This document shows positions 14,814 to 21,957 of a DNA stretch of 26,672 nt, one piece after another. The translations under genes and the position numbers were made by a program. The number at the start of each line of letters is the position of its first letter. Positions within the stretch are counted from its first letter, which is position 1. This stretch comes from an uncultured Phascolarctobacterium sp. (GTDB lineage Bacteria > Bacillota > Negativicutes > Acidaminococcales > Acidaminococcaceae), in contig CAAEPE010000006.1 in the NCBI GenBank assembly GCA_900757795.1, positions 1 through 26,672 on the forward strand, in the 5' to 3' direction. The notes under the pieces were generated by a model. That model searched no databases and had not been told where the DNA came from. It saw only the letters and a list, made by a program, of their open reading frames with translations.

Positions 14814-14981
14814 ATGGAAAATAAAACCTATGGAGCAATTATGAGTGAGATGATTTTAGGCACAGTAGGACAAGCACAGCAGGTTGCTGACTGCATAGAA
14901 AAAATGCTCGATACTGAAGCGAACAGTATCGAGCGAAAACAGGCTAAAGAAAATTTGGTAAAAGCTTTACTTAGAGAGTAG
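14814..14981 (+). CDS. Small phage protein (55 aa)
   Basis: This is a short unrecognised protein beginning MENKTYGAIMSEMILGTVGQ and ending VKALLRE. It has a good GAGGGAG site before ATG 14814. The composition suggests two helices. Its 3' end overlaps the end of the opposite-strand 81-residue gene by 15 bases. The coding sequence contains a perfect 11-bp hairpin (GCTCGATACTG / CAGTATCGAGC, 14906-14934), unusual for a gene this small. Confidence 0.6.
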   Translation: MENKTYGAIMSEMILGTVGQAQQVADCIEKMLDTEANSIERKQAKENLVKALLRE

Positions 14982-15212
14982 ATTTTTTAAATCTTCTTCC
15001 ACTTTTTTGTTGTTGGCAGCAATAACATCAGCTGCTAAGGGCTTTAAAATTTCTTCTCCATATCTATCAAAGAAATTCATTATATAAGCTTGAGTCATAA
15101 AGCCGTGTTTTTTGCTTAACTCGCTAACCATTTTTTCAAGAACTTTGCAATATTTTTCGTTGTTTAGATTATCGATAGTATTGCAAACATCTTGTTCAGA
15201 AAAACCTAACAT
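14967..15212 (-). CDS. Small hypothetical protein, divergent from an HTH gene (81 aa)
   Basis: This unrecognised 81-residue soluble helical protein begins MLGFSEQDVCNTIDNLNNEK and ends VEEDLKNLLSK. ATG 15212 is chosen because TGGAGGTG precedes it; a longer upstream frame exists but lacks a ribosome site. It is the only minus-strand gene between cro and the 58-residue HTH protein. Its promoter lies under an 11-bp-arm dyad likely bound by that HTH protein. Confidence 0.65.
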   Translation of the reverse strand: MLGFSEQDVCNTIDNLNNEKYCKVLEKMVSELSKKHGFMTQAYIMNFFDRYGEEILKPLAADVIAANNKKVEEDLKNLLSK

Positions 15213-15257
15213 AATTTTCACCTCCAATCTCGTCCAAAATAAGGAGTTGTTGAGAAA

Positions 15258-15287
15258 GAATATATGTTCGCTACAACATATATTCAA
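15258..15287 (-). promoter_or_regulatory. Promoter and dyad operator between the 81-aa gene and the HTH gene
   Basis: Arms GAATATATGTT (15258-15268) and AACATATATTC (15275-15285) form a perfect 11-bp inverted repeat with spacer CGCTAC. On the minus strand TTGAAT (plus 15282-15287) and TATATT (plus 15259-15264) sit 17 bp apart, so the promoter is embedded in the dyad. A regulator bound here would block leftward transcription. Confidence 0.75.
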
Positions 15288-15314
15288 TATAACACATATA
15301 GAGGTGAATGTCAA

Positions 15315-15491
15315 ATGGTCAAGCTAAAACAAATAAGAGAACAAAAACATATTTCTAAATACGAATTATGTAAACAAACAGGTATACAATTTAAAACTTT
15401 GCTTTGTATTGAACGAGGTGGTGATACTAGACTAAGTACATTGCTTAAAATAGCGAGGGCACTAAATGTAGATATCAAAGAATTTTTTTAA
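15315..15491 (+). CDS. Small XRE-family HTH protein (58 aa)
   Basis: This protein is little more than one HTH domain: KLKQIREQKHISKYELCKQT, then GIQFKTLLCIERGG, LLKIARALNVDIKEFF. ATG 15315 is chosen for GAGGTG eight bases upstream; an upstream in-frame ATG at 15264 lies inside the operator dyad. It probably binds that dyad and controls the divergent 81-residue gene. It could be an antitoxin-like or secondary phage regulator. Confidence 0.85.
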   Translation: MVKLKQIREQKHISKYELCKQTGIQFKTLLCIERGGDTRLSTLLKIARALNVDIKEFF

Positions 15492-15544
15492 TAAAGCGGA
15501 TATTGAATGTTTGTTTAAGCCAAGACTAGGAGGTTGAGAAAGAA

Positions 15545-15703
15545 GTGGAAAAAGAAAAAAGCCCTGCCGAAGCAGGGAGAATGGTAAATATAGATGAAAT
15601 TGCCGACAAGCTTTTGCATGTGCTTTTAGAAAATAATATATGCGTAGATGCAGTACCGGCAATAATTGAAACGTTGAAGTACAAGATTAAATACCTAGCA
15701 TAG
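15545..15703 (+). CDS. Small phage protein (52 aa), GTG start
   Basis: This short unrecognised protein begins MEKEKSPAEAGRMVNIDEIA and ends LKYKIKYLA. GTG 15545 follows AGGAGGTTGAGAAAGAA; an internal ATG at 15581 is the alternative start. Its 5' part overlaps an antisense terminator hairpin (15553-15578), and its end overlaps the DUF2513 gene by 17 bases. It may be a real small protein or an accidental frame; the ribosome site favours the former. Confidence 0.5.
   Translation: MEKEKSPAEAGRMVNIDEIADKLLHVLLENNICVDAVPAIIETLKYKIKYLA
15553..15578 (-). terminator. Terminator of the DUF2513 gene
   Basis: On the minus strand CCCTGC-TTCG-GCAGGG, a classic UUCG tetraloop hairpin, is followed by CTTTTTTC. 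It lies ~110 bases after the DUF2513 stop, inside the 5' part of the small plus-strand frame at 15545. Confidence 0.85.
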
Positions 15704-16052
15704 TCTTAGCAACGGCTACCGCGACTGCTTTTATTATTTCTAAGGTTGCAGATCCACCTATTGATAATATTTTTTCTTTTGTATTATTCCATATTAAATC
15801 GTTTCGAATAGCATCGAGGTAATCGCAACCAGCATTGGTTAGTCGTTGTATTAAAAAATCTGGTTGTTGTTGTCCAATAAATTGCATTTTTGTGGCAATA
15901 ATAAAATCGGCATCCATTAACAATTCAATATGAAAAGCAATTATTGGTTTTTGGCTTTCATCAGTAATAAAGCTGTTGAGGCTCATGCGTGATTCAGAAG
16001 AAGATTCTATTTTAAGAAGTAATTCACGCATTAAATCTAAATCTCGTTTCAT
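15687..16052 (-). CDS. DUF2513 domain protein
   Basis: This 121-residue phage-associated protein of unknown function has the DUF2513 pattern MKRDLDLMRELLLKIE at the start, LLMDADFI in the middle and RLTNAGCDYLDAIRND...W then TKEKI near the end. It finishes in a hydrophobic alanine-rich helix (EIIKAVAVAVAKTMLG). ATG 16052 is chosen for CGGAGGTG upstream; a longer frame back to 16157 lacks a ribosome site. The fold looks like a winged helix, which suggests a DNA-binding role, but none is shown for the family. Confidence 0.85.
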   Translation of the reverse strand: MKRDLDLMRELLLKIESSSESRMSLNSFITDESQKPIIAFHIELLMDADFIIATKMQFIGQQQPDFLIQRLTNAGCDYLDAIRNDLIWNNTKEKILSIGGSATLEIIKAVAVAVAKTMLGI

Positions 16053-16077
16053 GAAATCACCTCCGTTCTGTGTCTTC

Positions 16078-16107
16078 ATTATAGCATAGGCGAGGTGAAA
16101 GCAACAA
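16078..16107 (-). promoter_or_regulatory. Promoter of the DUF2513 gene
   Basis: On the minus strand an extended -10 TGC-TATAAT (hexamer plus 16078-16083) has a -35-like TTGTTG (plus 16102-16107) with an 18-bp spacer, 26 bases upstream of ATG 16052. Confidence 0.65.
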
Positions 16108-16123
16108 AGGAGGTAGCGGAGAA

Positions 16124-16375
16124 ATGGCAGAGAGTTTTGTTTATAGAATTTATGCAAATATCGAAGGTGCTAAATTTTATTTTTGCGATGCTAGTGGAAC
16201 ATTATCAAGAAATGCTTCAGATAGCATGATTTTTCTGGATGAAGCTACAGCACTTCGTTATCAGGGACTTTTTGAGCATCTATATGAGGCTAAATTTTTG
16301 GAACCCAGTCGCTTAGATATTGAAAAAGAATTATTCAATATTTTTGTGAGTAGGATTAAGAAAGCATTTGTCTAG
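16124..16375 (+). CDS. Small hypothetical phage protein (83 aa)
   Basis: This unrecognised protein begins MAESFVYRIYANIEGAKFYF and ends IFVSRIKKAFV, with GGAGG upstream of ATG 16124. It looks like a small alpha/beta protein (strand VYRIYANIEGAKFYFCDA, helices later). It sits divergently to DUF2513, and its last 45 bases overlap the end of the opposite-strand Ymh gene. Confidence 0.6.
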   Translation: MAESFVYRIYANIEGAKFYFCDASGTLSRNASDSMIFLDEATALRYQGLFEHLYEAKFLEPSRLDIEKELFNIFVSRIKKAFV

Positions 16376-17134
16376 CAATGTTCTTGCTTTGGAAATCAGA
16401 ATAATTGCTGCAACAGCATCTTCTTTGGAGTCTTGAGAAAAGCACTTTAATTCGTGAGCTTTGGGATCTCTAAACAAATATACTAAAAGGTTTAGTAATG
16501 AATGTAAACCTTTGTGTTCATCTTTTGCAGAAGCTGTGTCGAAGCGGTTTATTAGCATCAATGGATTTTTCCCATCAAAACAGGAGTTAACTAATTGGTT
16601 TCCGTCTAGGTTTAAACCACTTATTATACGCAAATGATTAAGAACACATTTTGTAGCTTCGAATATGAGATGAAAATAATTTTCAGATAAAATTTCCGGA
16701 GTGCAAAAAGCTAGTATTTGCGGATGGATATTAAACGGCGATAAAGCTTCTTTAATTCCTAAAGCTCGGCTTCTAGCTTCAGACAAGGTTTGAGCGGTAG
16801 TAACTCTGTTTATTTTACCGGATTCAGTTAATTGTAAGCCGTCTAAAAGCAGTATAACATTCAGTTCTTTAATAGCGTTTTGATACTCTACAATTCTATT
16901 ATAAAAGTTTACTGGATCCATTACATATTCAACAACGCTTATTAAAGTGTTATGGAAGCCTGCATTTTGCGAAGCAGTGATGGCATTATGGATTCTAATC
17001 CATTTTGTATTATTAGGATTATCGTCTTTAGGACGAATTCTAAGATTTTCAAGCATATTTGTGATTTTAGAGCCAGTAATATAACTAGCTACGATTCTTG
17101 ATATTTGTTCAATGTTATTTGCAGAAAAATTCAT
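16331..17134 (-). CDS. TIGR02391/Ymh-family HEPN-like protein (putative defence cargo)
   Basis: This 267-residue protein has a C-terminal Ymh (TIGR02391) domain: NPLMLINRF, then DEHKGLHSLLNLLVYLFRDP and KAHE. The family core is usually written PL...ESxxGxxxLfxGxxxgiRNPxAH. The segment R222-D-P-K-A-H227 fits the R-X4-6-H motif of HEPN ribonucleases found in abortive-infection and toxin systems. ATG 17134 has AAAGGA upstream; a longer frame to 17209 is not needed. It is monocistronic, AT-rich and antisense to the early operon, as expected of a lysogenic-conversion gene. Phage defence is inferred, not shown. The N-terminal ~110 residues are unassigned. Confidence 0.75.
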   Translation of the reverse strand: MNFSANNIEQISRIVASYITGSKITNMLENLRIRPKDDNPNNTKWIRIHNAITASQNAGFHNTLISVVEYVMDPVNFYNRIVEYQNAIKELNVILLLDGLQLTESGKINRVTTAQTLSEARSRALGIKEALSPFNIHPQILAFCTPEILSENYFHLIFEATKCVLNHLRIISGLNLDGNQLVNSCFDGKNPLMLINRFDTASAKDEHKGLHSLLNLLVYLFRDPKAHELKCFSQDSKEDAVAAIILISKARTLLDKCFLNPTHKNIE

Positions 17135-17171
17135 GAATATATAAGTCCTTTCTAAAATTAGAATCATATTT

Positions 17172-17177
17172 ATTATA
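17172..17177 (-). promoter_or_regulatory. Extended -10 of the Ymh gene
   Basis: On the minus strand TGA-TATAAT gives an extended -10, about 38 bases upstream of ATG 17134. There is no good -35 hexamer at 17 bp. Confidence 0.5.
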
Positions 17178-17212
17178 TCACAAGATAATAAACAATCGTA
17201 TAGGAGCAAAAA

Positions 17213-17428
17213 ATGAGTGAGGTTGAGTTAAAAATAATAAATCCGGCAGCTTTTTTAGAAAACCATGCCGCGCAGCGGCAACTGGCGGCGTGGTTGGTGC
17301 AGTTCGGAATTAAAAATGGAACTATTAAAAATCCAAACGAAAGGGGATGCAGCGATGCCCAAAAAGAAAAGAAAGTGCTTCATCTGCGGCGCGGATTTGA
17401 CGCAGAAAAATTATGCGCAGGTCTTTGA
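17213..17428 (+). CDS. Small hypothetical phage protein (71 aa)
   Basis: This unrecognised protein begins MSEVELKIINPAAFLENHAA, with AGGAG seven bases before ATG 17213. It is the first gene of the long plus-strand early operon. Its last ~74 bases overlap the next gene in another frame, and that tail (KKVLHLRRGFDAEKLCAGL) is simply the alternative reading of the zinc-finger gene. An ancestral stop may have been lost. Confidence 0.6.
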   Translation: MSEVELKIINPAAFLENHAAQRQLAAWLVQFGIKNGTIKNPNERGCSDAQKEKKVLHLRRGFDAEKLCAGL

Positions 17429-17516
17429 TAAGGCTAACGGCAAAGTGGTTATTGTCTGTCCCGGCGCTTGTTACAAAAAGAAGATGATGGGAGGCTGGAA
17501 AAATGAAAATAAATGA
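17355..17516 (+). CDS. Small zinc-binding protein (53 aa)
   Basis: The lysine-rich start MPKKKRKCFICGADLTQKNY is followed by VVIVCPGACYKKK. CxxC plus two later cysteines fit a one-zinc knuckle. ATG 17355 follows AAGGGG by 8 bases. It overlaps the preceding gene (74 bases, different frame) and the LysM gene (14 bases). The function is unknown; it could be a small nucleic-acid-binding or transcription-modifying phage protein. Confidence 0.65.
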   Translation: MPKKKRKCFICGADLTQKNYAQVFDKANGKVVIVCPGACYKKKMMGGWKNENK

Positions 17517-17835
17517 AAAAGCCGCCGGTGCGGCAACACCAACGGCTCGTGAGGTTGAGACAGTAAAACTTGCTACTGTCGTTAAGATTATAGCACTAAT
17601 TTTTCTAGTTGTCACTATGGCGTCGTTCTGCCGACCGAGAACGCATTACTTTGAGGTCCATTATTTTGTGGTTGAGCAAGGTCAAACTCTTTGGGACATT
17701 GGCGCTAAGGCTAAGGATATGAGGGATCCGCGTGATATCCGCGAGATTATCCACTATATCGTTCAGGACAATAATTTGGGCGAATTTGTATATCCGGGGC
17801 AGGAGCTAAAGGTTTACGTCGAGGTAAAACGATGA
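17503..17835 (+). CDS. Membrane-anchored LysM-domain protein
   Basis: This 110-residue protein has one transmembrane helix (residues ~22-43, VKIIALIFLVVTMASF) and then a LysM module (~51-105: YFVVEQGQTLWDIGAKA ... LGEFVYPGQELKVYV), a peptidoglycan-binding fold. The N-terminus is probably cytoplasmic with LysM outside. It overlaps the previous gene by 14 bases and the next by 4 (ATGA). A wall-binding membrane protein in an early replication operon is unusual; superinfection exclusion is one possibility but is inference only. Confidence 0.8.
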   Translation: MKINEKAAGAATPTAREVETVKLATVVKIIALIFLVVTMASFCRPRTHYFEVHYFVVEQGQTLWDIGAKAKDMRDPRDIREIIHYIVQDNNLGEFVYPGQELKVYVEVKR

Positions 17836-18128
17836 AAGCTACGGAACTGGCAAGGCACTATGAAAAATGTGAAGACGTTTTAGTAGGTGTAGAAAAAGAC
17901 CGGCTGATAAAACAAATACGCGAATATCGCCATTTATGCAAAGCCGTCTACAATCTGTTATCTGCTCCTGAACGCGTTTTAATGTTTAGGATGTATGGAG
18001 ATAAGGCATACGTTGTAAAAACTGCCTACGTGTCATTTTTGCGCGAACTGGCGGTATTAAGATATAAAATCTCCCGCAAAAAATTCAAAGAAAGGAGGCA
18101 AACGGCAGCCTGCGGGGGAGATGAATAA
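17832..18128 (+). CDS. Small hypothetical phage protein (98 aa)
   Basis: This unrecognised basic, mostly helical protein begins MKATELARHYEKCEDVLVGV and ends KKFKERRQTAACGGDE. It is translationally coupled to the LysM gene by ATGA (17832-17835). No catalytic motif is visible. It may bind nucleic acid, given its lysine/arginine-rich second half. Confidence 0.65.
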   Translation: MKATELARHYEKCEDVLVGVEKDRLIKQIREYRHLCKAVYNLLSAPERVLMFRMYGDKAYVVKTAYVSFLRELAVLRYKISRKKFKERRQTAACGGDE

Positions 18129-18146
18129 AAAAGTGAGGTTGAGAAT

Positions 18147-20105
18147 ATGATTATCAAATCTTTGGAACTGGTGAATTTTAAAAACCAGCAAAATTTAAAA
18201 GTAGTTTTTTCTACAAACGTTACCAATATTTTTGGCGCCAACGGCGTAGGAAAAACCACAATTCTTGATGCGCTGAGCTTCCTGCTCTGGCAAAAGGACA
18301 GCCGCGGTAACGCGGATACTAAAATGCGGCCGTATGATAAAAACGGCGAGTTGATTCACGATATCGATACTAGCGTGAAAGCAGTGTTTACTGTTGATAA
18401 CATCAATGATTTTACCTTAGAAGTAATTTTTAAGGAAAAATGGACCAAGGTATCCGGCTCTGATGAGCGCAAGCTAACGGGGAATACCACTGAATACTAT
18501 ATTGACGGCGTGCCAAAAAAAGCGAAGGATTATTCTGCTTTTGTGGATGAATGGTTCTGCGAGCCATGGTTTTCTTTAACCAGTAATCCTGCTGCTTTTC
18601 CTGCATTAAAATGGCAGGAGCAAAGACAGCTGCTTATCAATCTCGTCGATGAGATTGATAATAAACAAATAGCATCAGTGGTTCCAGAAGTGACGCCTAT
18701 TCTTGCTGATATAGAAAAATATGGCATTGACGACCTGCGGGCAAAGCTTCAGAAAGAGAAAAAAGGGTATGATAAGCAGGTTAAGGAACTGCCCATCCGC
18801 ATTGATGAACGCCGCAAAACCTTGAGCGGTATTGAAAATCCTGAAGAGCTTCGTAAAAAAGCAGAATTGACACTGCTGAAATACAAGGAGCCTTACGAAA
18901 AGCTTATGACCGATAGAATCGCTATTGTCAACGGCGATTTAAAAACTAAACGCGAAGGCGAAATCGCTGTCATCGAAGCAAAAATGGAAACAATCCGCGC
19001 TCTTTGGCGCGAAAAACAGGCTGAAGTAAAGAGTAAATTTGAGCAATCCAAAGCTCAAACCATGGCTTTGGCAAAATCTAACAGCGAAAAGGTTTCTCTT
19101 TTACGCCGACAGCTTTTGAAAACAGAGCAGGATATCGCCAGCTACAACGAAAGACTGGGACGTCTTGAAAACGCCTGGAGCGATGTTAATGACGAAGTGT
19201 TTTGCGATACTGAATGTCCCTGCTGTCATCGTCCGTATACTGAGGATATGCTGCAGCCAATGCTTGAAGCTTTTAACAAAAGTAAAAGCGAACGCTTGGA
19301 AGATATCAATAGCAAAGGTGAAGAAGTGGCTAAAGCTCTGCAGAATGCGACTGCAGAAAAGAGTAATCTGCTTTTAGAAATTAACGGGCTGACAAAGTAC
19401 GAAGCCGAAGATGTGCCTAGAATTTTGGCAGAAAATAACAAGGCAATGAATGAAGCTTTGGCCAAGCTGCCGCCGCTGGAAAGCATGGTTAATCCGGAAA
19501 CCAAAGAAGCGTATTGGGATTTGGTCGAAGCTCTGAAATTAAGAAAAAATGATCTTGAAGAAGTGCGTTTGGATGTAAGCATCCAGCTTCAGGATATCGA
19601 CAAAAAGATTGCGGAAGCACGTCTCCCGGTTGACGAAGCGCAGGACGCACTCAATAGATTAAGGCTTGACGCTGAAACGCTTGAGGTTATCAGTCGTTTG
19701 CAGGCTGAAAAGCAGAACGCCATGTTAAGCCTTGGAGATGCAGAAAGCAAGCTGAATGCTTTGGACAAATTTGTGGTCGCCAAAATGAATTTGCTCAGCG
19801 ATAAAATTAACAGCCTTTTTGAAAATATTGATTTTAAACTTTTTGAAACTAATATCAGCAACGAGGGCATTCGCGAAACCTGCGAATTGATGATGCACGG
19901 CGTACCTTATCGTCAGTTGTCTAATGCTGAAAAGTGCAGAGCCGGCATGGAAGTAATTCGAGCTATCTCCAAAAAGAGAGGTTTTTCAAATCCTGTTTTT
20001 GTTGATAACCGCGAGGGTGTTACTGATATCGGTGAAGCTCCTGGGCAGGTAATCAATTTCTATGTTAGTCCGGAAGATAGAAAGTTGAGGGTAAGCCATG
20101 AGTAA
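18147..20105 (+). CDS. SbcC/RecF-like AAA ATPase with zinc hook
   Basis: This 652-residue SMC-like ATPase likely works in phage recombination. Walker A is GANGVGKTT near residue 31 after the usual start (MIIKSLELVNFKNQQNLKV). Coiled-coil arms run ~195-350 and ~365-540. A Rad50-type hook, ECPCCHRPYTE, lies at ~356. Near the C-terminus VFVDNREGV serves as Walker B. The length fits a compact Rad50/SbcC protein, but no SbcD-type nuclease follows. The next DNA-processing genes are RecT and an MBL protein. Ribosome site GTGAGGTTGAG precedes ATG 18147. Confidence 0.88.
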   Translation: MIIKSLELVNFKNQQNLKVVFSTNVTNIFGANGVGKTTILDALSFLLWQKDSRGNADTKMRPYDKNGELIHDIDTSVKAVFTVDNINDFTLEVIFKEKWTKVSGSDERKLTGNTTEYYIDGVPKKAKDYSAFVDEWFCEPWFSLTSNPAAFPALKWQEQRQLLINLVDEIDNKQIASVVPEVTPILADIEKYGIDDLRAKLQKEKKGYDKQVKELPIRIDERRKTLSGIENPEELRKKAELTLLKYKEPYEKLMTDRIAIVNGDLKTKREGEIAVIEAKMETIRALWREKQAEVKSKFEQSKAQTMALAKSNSEKVSLLRRQLLKTEQDIASYNERLGRLENAWSDVNDEVFCDTECPCCHRPYTEDMLQPMLEAFNKSKSERLEDINSKGEEVAKALQNATAEKSNLLLEINGLTKYEAEDVPRILAENNKAMNEALAKLPPLESMVNPETKEAYWDLVEALKLRKNDLEEVRLDVSIQLQDIDKKIAEARLPVDEAQDALNRLRLDAETLEVISRLQAEKQNAMLSLGDAESKLNALDKFVVAKMNLLSDKINSLFENIDFKLFETNISNEGIRETCELMMHGVPYRQLSNAEKCRAGMEVIRAISKKRGFSNPVFVDNREGVTDIGEAPGQVINFYVSPEDRKLRVSHE

Positions 20106-20451
20106 TAGCGTTGCATTGTTGTCGGGATTATGCGTTGCGGCGGCATTATCTATTGGACTTTTTGTGAGAATCTGCAAGAGAAGCGAAGAATTTGCGGGAT
20201 ATCAAAAAGTTCCGCCTCCTGTAAACCACACGCCTCAATTTAAAAGATTAGAGGTCGGTACTCCGGTATATTATGAGGACAATTTTAAAGTAGTTCGAGG
20301 ATTTATCGAAGCTTGCAATTCTATTGGCAGTCAATATATCGTGAAACGTAGAATTGGCACTCCAGAAAAGCAGTGCTATAAGGTTAAAATAGTTGCTGCA
20401 AAAGATATTTTTGTTATAGAACAAACGGAAGAAGGTAATGAAAATGAGTGA
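20098..20451 (+). CDS. Small membrane-anchored hypothetical protein (117 aa)
   Basis: An N-terminal transmembrane segment (residues ~5-25: VALLSGLCVAAALSIGLFV) is followed by a soluble part of ~90 residues with beta-rich RLEVGTPVYYEDNFKVVRGF, resembling small SH3-like folds. It is not recognised. It starts 8 bases before the ATPase stop and ends 8 bases after the RecT start, so it belongs to the recombination operon. Confidence 0.65.
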   Translation: MSNSVALLSGLCVAAALSIGLFVRICKRSEEFAGYQKVPPPVNHTPQFKRLEVGTPVYYEDNFKVVRGFIEACNSIGSQYIVKRRIGTPEKQCYKVKIVAAKDIFVIEQTEEGNENE

Positions 20452-21178
20452 AGAAAAAAATGTTCAACAGGTTGAGAATTTTAGCGTAGATATTTTTAAT
20501 GCTCGTGGTCTCAACGCTATGATGCATCTGTCTAAAGAGCTGGCGCAGGCGACTATCATTCCAGAAACTTTTAGGCAGAAGCCGGCTAATGTACTGATTG
20601 CTCTTAATATGGCACAGCGCATGGGCGCAGACCCACTGATGGTTATGCAAAATATGTATATTGTTTATGGTAATCCTGCTTGGAGTAGTAAGTTTATGAT
20701 TGCTTGCTTCAATACCAGCGGTCGTTTCTCCAGCATCAAATATGAATTTTTTGGCGATAAAAGTACTCCGAACTATGGATGTCGCGCGTATGCTACGGAA
20801 CTGCGTACCGGCGAAAAAGTTGTTGGCGCTGACGTAACTATTGATTTAGCGGCCAAGGAAGGCTGGTTGAACAAAAACGGCAGCAAATGGCAAACAATGC
20901 CGCAGCTGATGCTTCAATATCGCGCGGCAACCTTCCTTATCCGCACTGTTGCTCCGGAAATATCTATGGGGCTTAAAACGGTTGAAGAAATTAATGACGA
21001 AACTATTGATGTAACTCCGTCATCAACTAATGATTTCACTAAGCAAAAAGAAGCTCTAAAAGATGAAGTGCAGCTTCTAAACCAGCAAGCGCAGGTTGTT
21101 GATGTGCCTGCAGAACCGGTTCCCGTTGCCCAAGAGCAGCCGGTTACTGCTAAGGCTCGTCCTGCTTGGATTAAATAA
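20444..21178 (+). CDS. recT: RecT-family single-strand annealing protein
   Basis: This 244-residue recombinase anneals complementary single strands in phage recombination. The family core is clear: ALNMAQRMGADPLMVMQNMY, then VYGNPAWSSKFMIACFN, the strand block KYEFFGDK, and the signature KWQTMPQLMLQYRAATFLIR with APEISMGLKTVEEI. A proline/glutamine-rich linker precedes a conserved basic tail (ARPAWIK), a likely SSB-like peptide. ATG 20444 is preferred to 20438 because AAGG lies 8 bases upstream. Its stop overlaps the next start as TAATG. Confidence 0.9.
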   Translation: MSEEKNVQQVENFSVDIFNARGLNAMMHLSKELAQATIIPETFRQKPANVLIALNMAQRMGADPLMVMQNMYIVYGNPAWSSKFMIACFNTSGRFSSIKYEFFGDKSTPNYGCRAYATELRTGEKVVGADVTIDLAAKEGWLNKNGSKWQTMPQLMLQYRAATFLIRTVAPEISMGLKTVEEINDETIDVTPSSTNDFTKQKEALKDEVQLLNQQAQVVDVPAEPVPVAQEQPVTAKARPAWIK

Positions 21179-21891
21179 TGATTGAGGTACAAGTAATCGC
21201 CTCTAGCAGCAATGGTAACTGTTATCGCTTAACCAGCGGCAGACACCAGCTTCTGCTAGAGGCAGGCTTGCCGATAAGGCAGATTAAAGAAGCTGTGGGA
21301 TTTAACTTGGGCAAGCTTGATGGCTGCTTGGTCAGTCATGAGCATAATGACCACAGCAGAGCGGTTAAAGCGCTTGTGGATGCCGGCGTTGATGTTTACT
21401 TGAGTAAAGGTACAGCGATTGCACTAGGAAATAGTTCTGTTGGCACTACAATACTAACGCCTGACAAACCTACACGTATAGGCGGGCATTGGACCGTTAG
21501 ACCATTTTTAGCCTATCATGATGCTGCAGAGCCGTTGATTTTTTTAATATCAGACAGCGACGATTTTTTGCTTTTTGCAACCGATACTTTCGTAATTCCC
21601 TACAAATTTACTACTATCTGTCAGCTGATGATTGAATGCAATTATCTGCCGGACAAGCTGGAAGAAAGGTTTAAAGATGGCAGCGTCAGCTTTAAACAGG
21701 CTAGCAGATTACTCCATAGCCATATGAGCCTTTCCGGCGTTCTTGATTTTATTAAAATTAACCAAGATGCTATGAAGTATTGCCGGAGAATTTACTTGCT
21801 TCATGGCAGCCGCGATAACGGCGCTCCCGATATATTTAAAACAGCAGTGCAGAAAGCTACCGGAAAGCAGGTGGTAGTATGCGGCCCATAA
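21178..21891 (+). CDS. MBL-fold hydrolase, YycJ/WalJ-like, candidate exonuclease
   Basis: This 237-residue metallo-beta-lactamase fold protein has the di-metal motif H54-x-H56-x-D58-H59 (LVSHEHNDHS). Later ligand positions are AYHDAAEPL, FATDTFVI, HSHMSLSGVLDFIK and LLHGSRDN. The small size and lack of a beta-CASP insert resemble YycJ/WalJ, for which 5'-3' exonuclease activity is reported in Bacillus. It has no ribosome site and is coupled to recT by TAATG, so the two are made together. It may supply the resecting nuclease that RecT needs. Confidence 0.85.
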   Translation: MIEVQVIASSSNGNCYRLTSGRHQLLLEAGLPIRQIKEAVGFNLGKLDGCLVSHEHNDHSRAVKALVDAGVDVYLSKGTAIALGNSSVGTTILTPDKPTRIGGHWTVRPFLAYHDAAEPLIFLISDSDDFLLFATDTFVIPYKFTTICQLMIECNYLPDKLEERFKDGSVSFKQASRLLHSHMSLSGVLDFIKINQDAMKYCRRIYLLHGSRDNGAPDIFKTAVQKATGKQVVVCGP

Positions 21892-21957
21892 GGAGAAGAG
21901 CGCTTATAAATTATATTAATCTGTTGAGAAAGAAAACGTCGATGAGGAGGCGGAACG

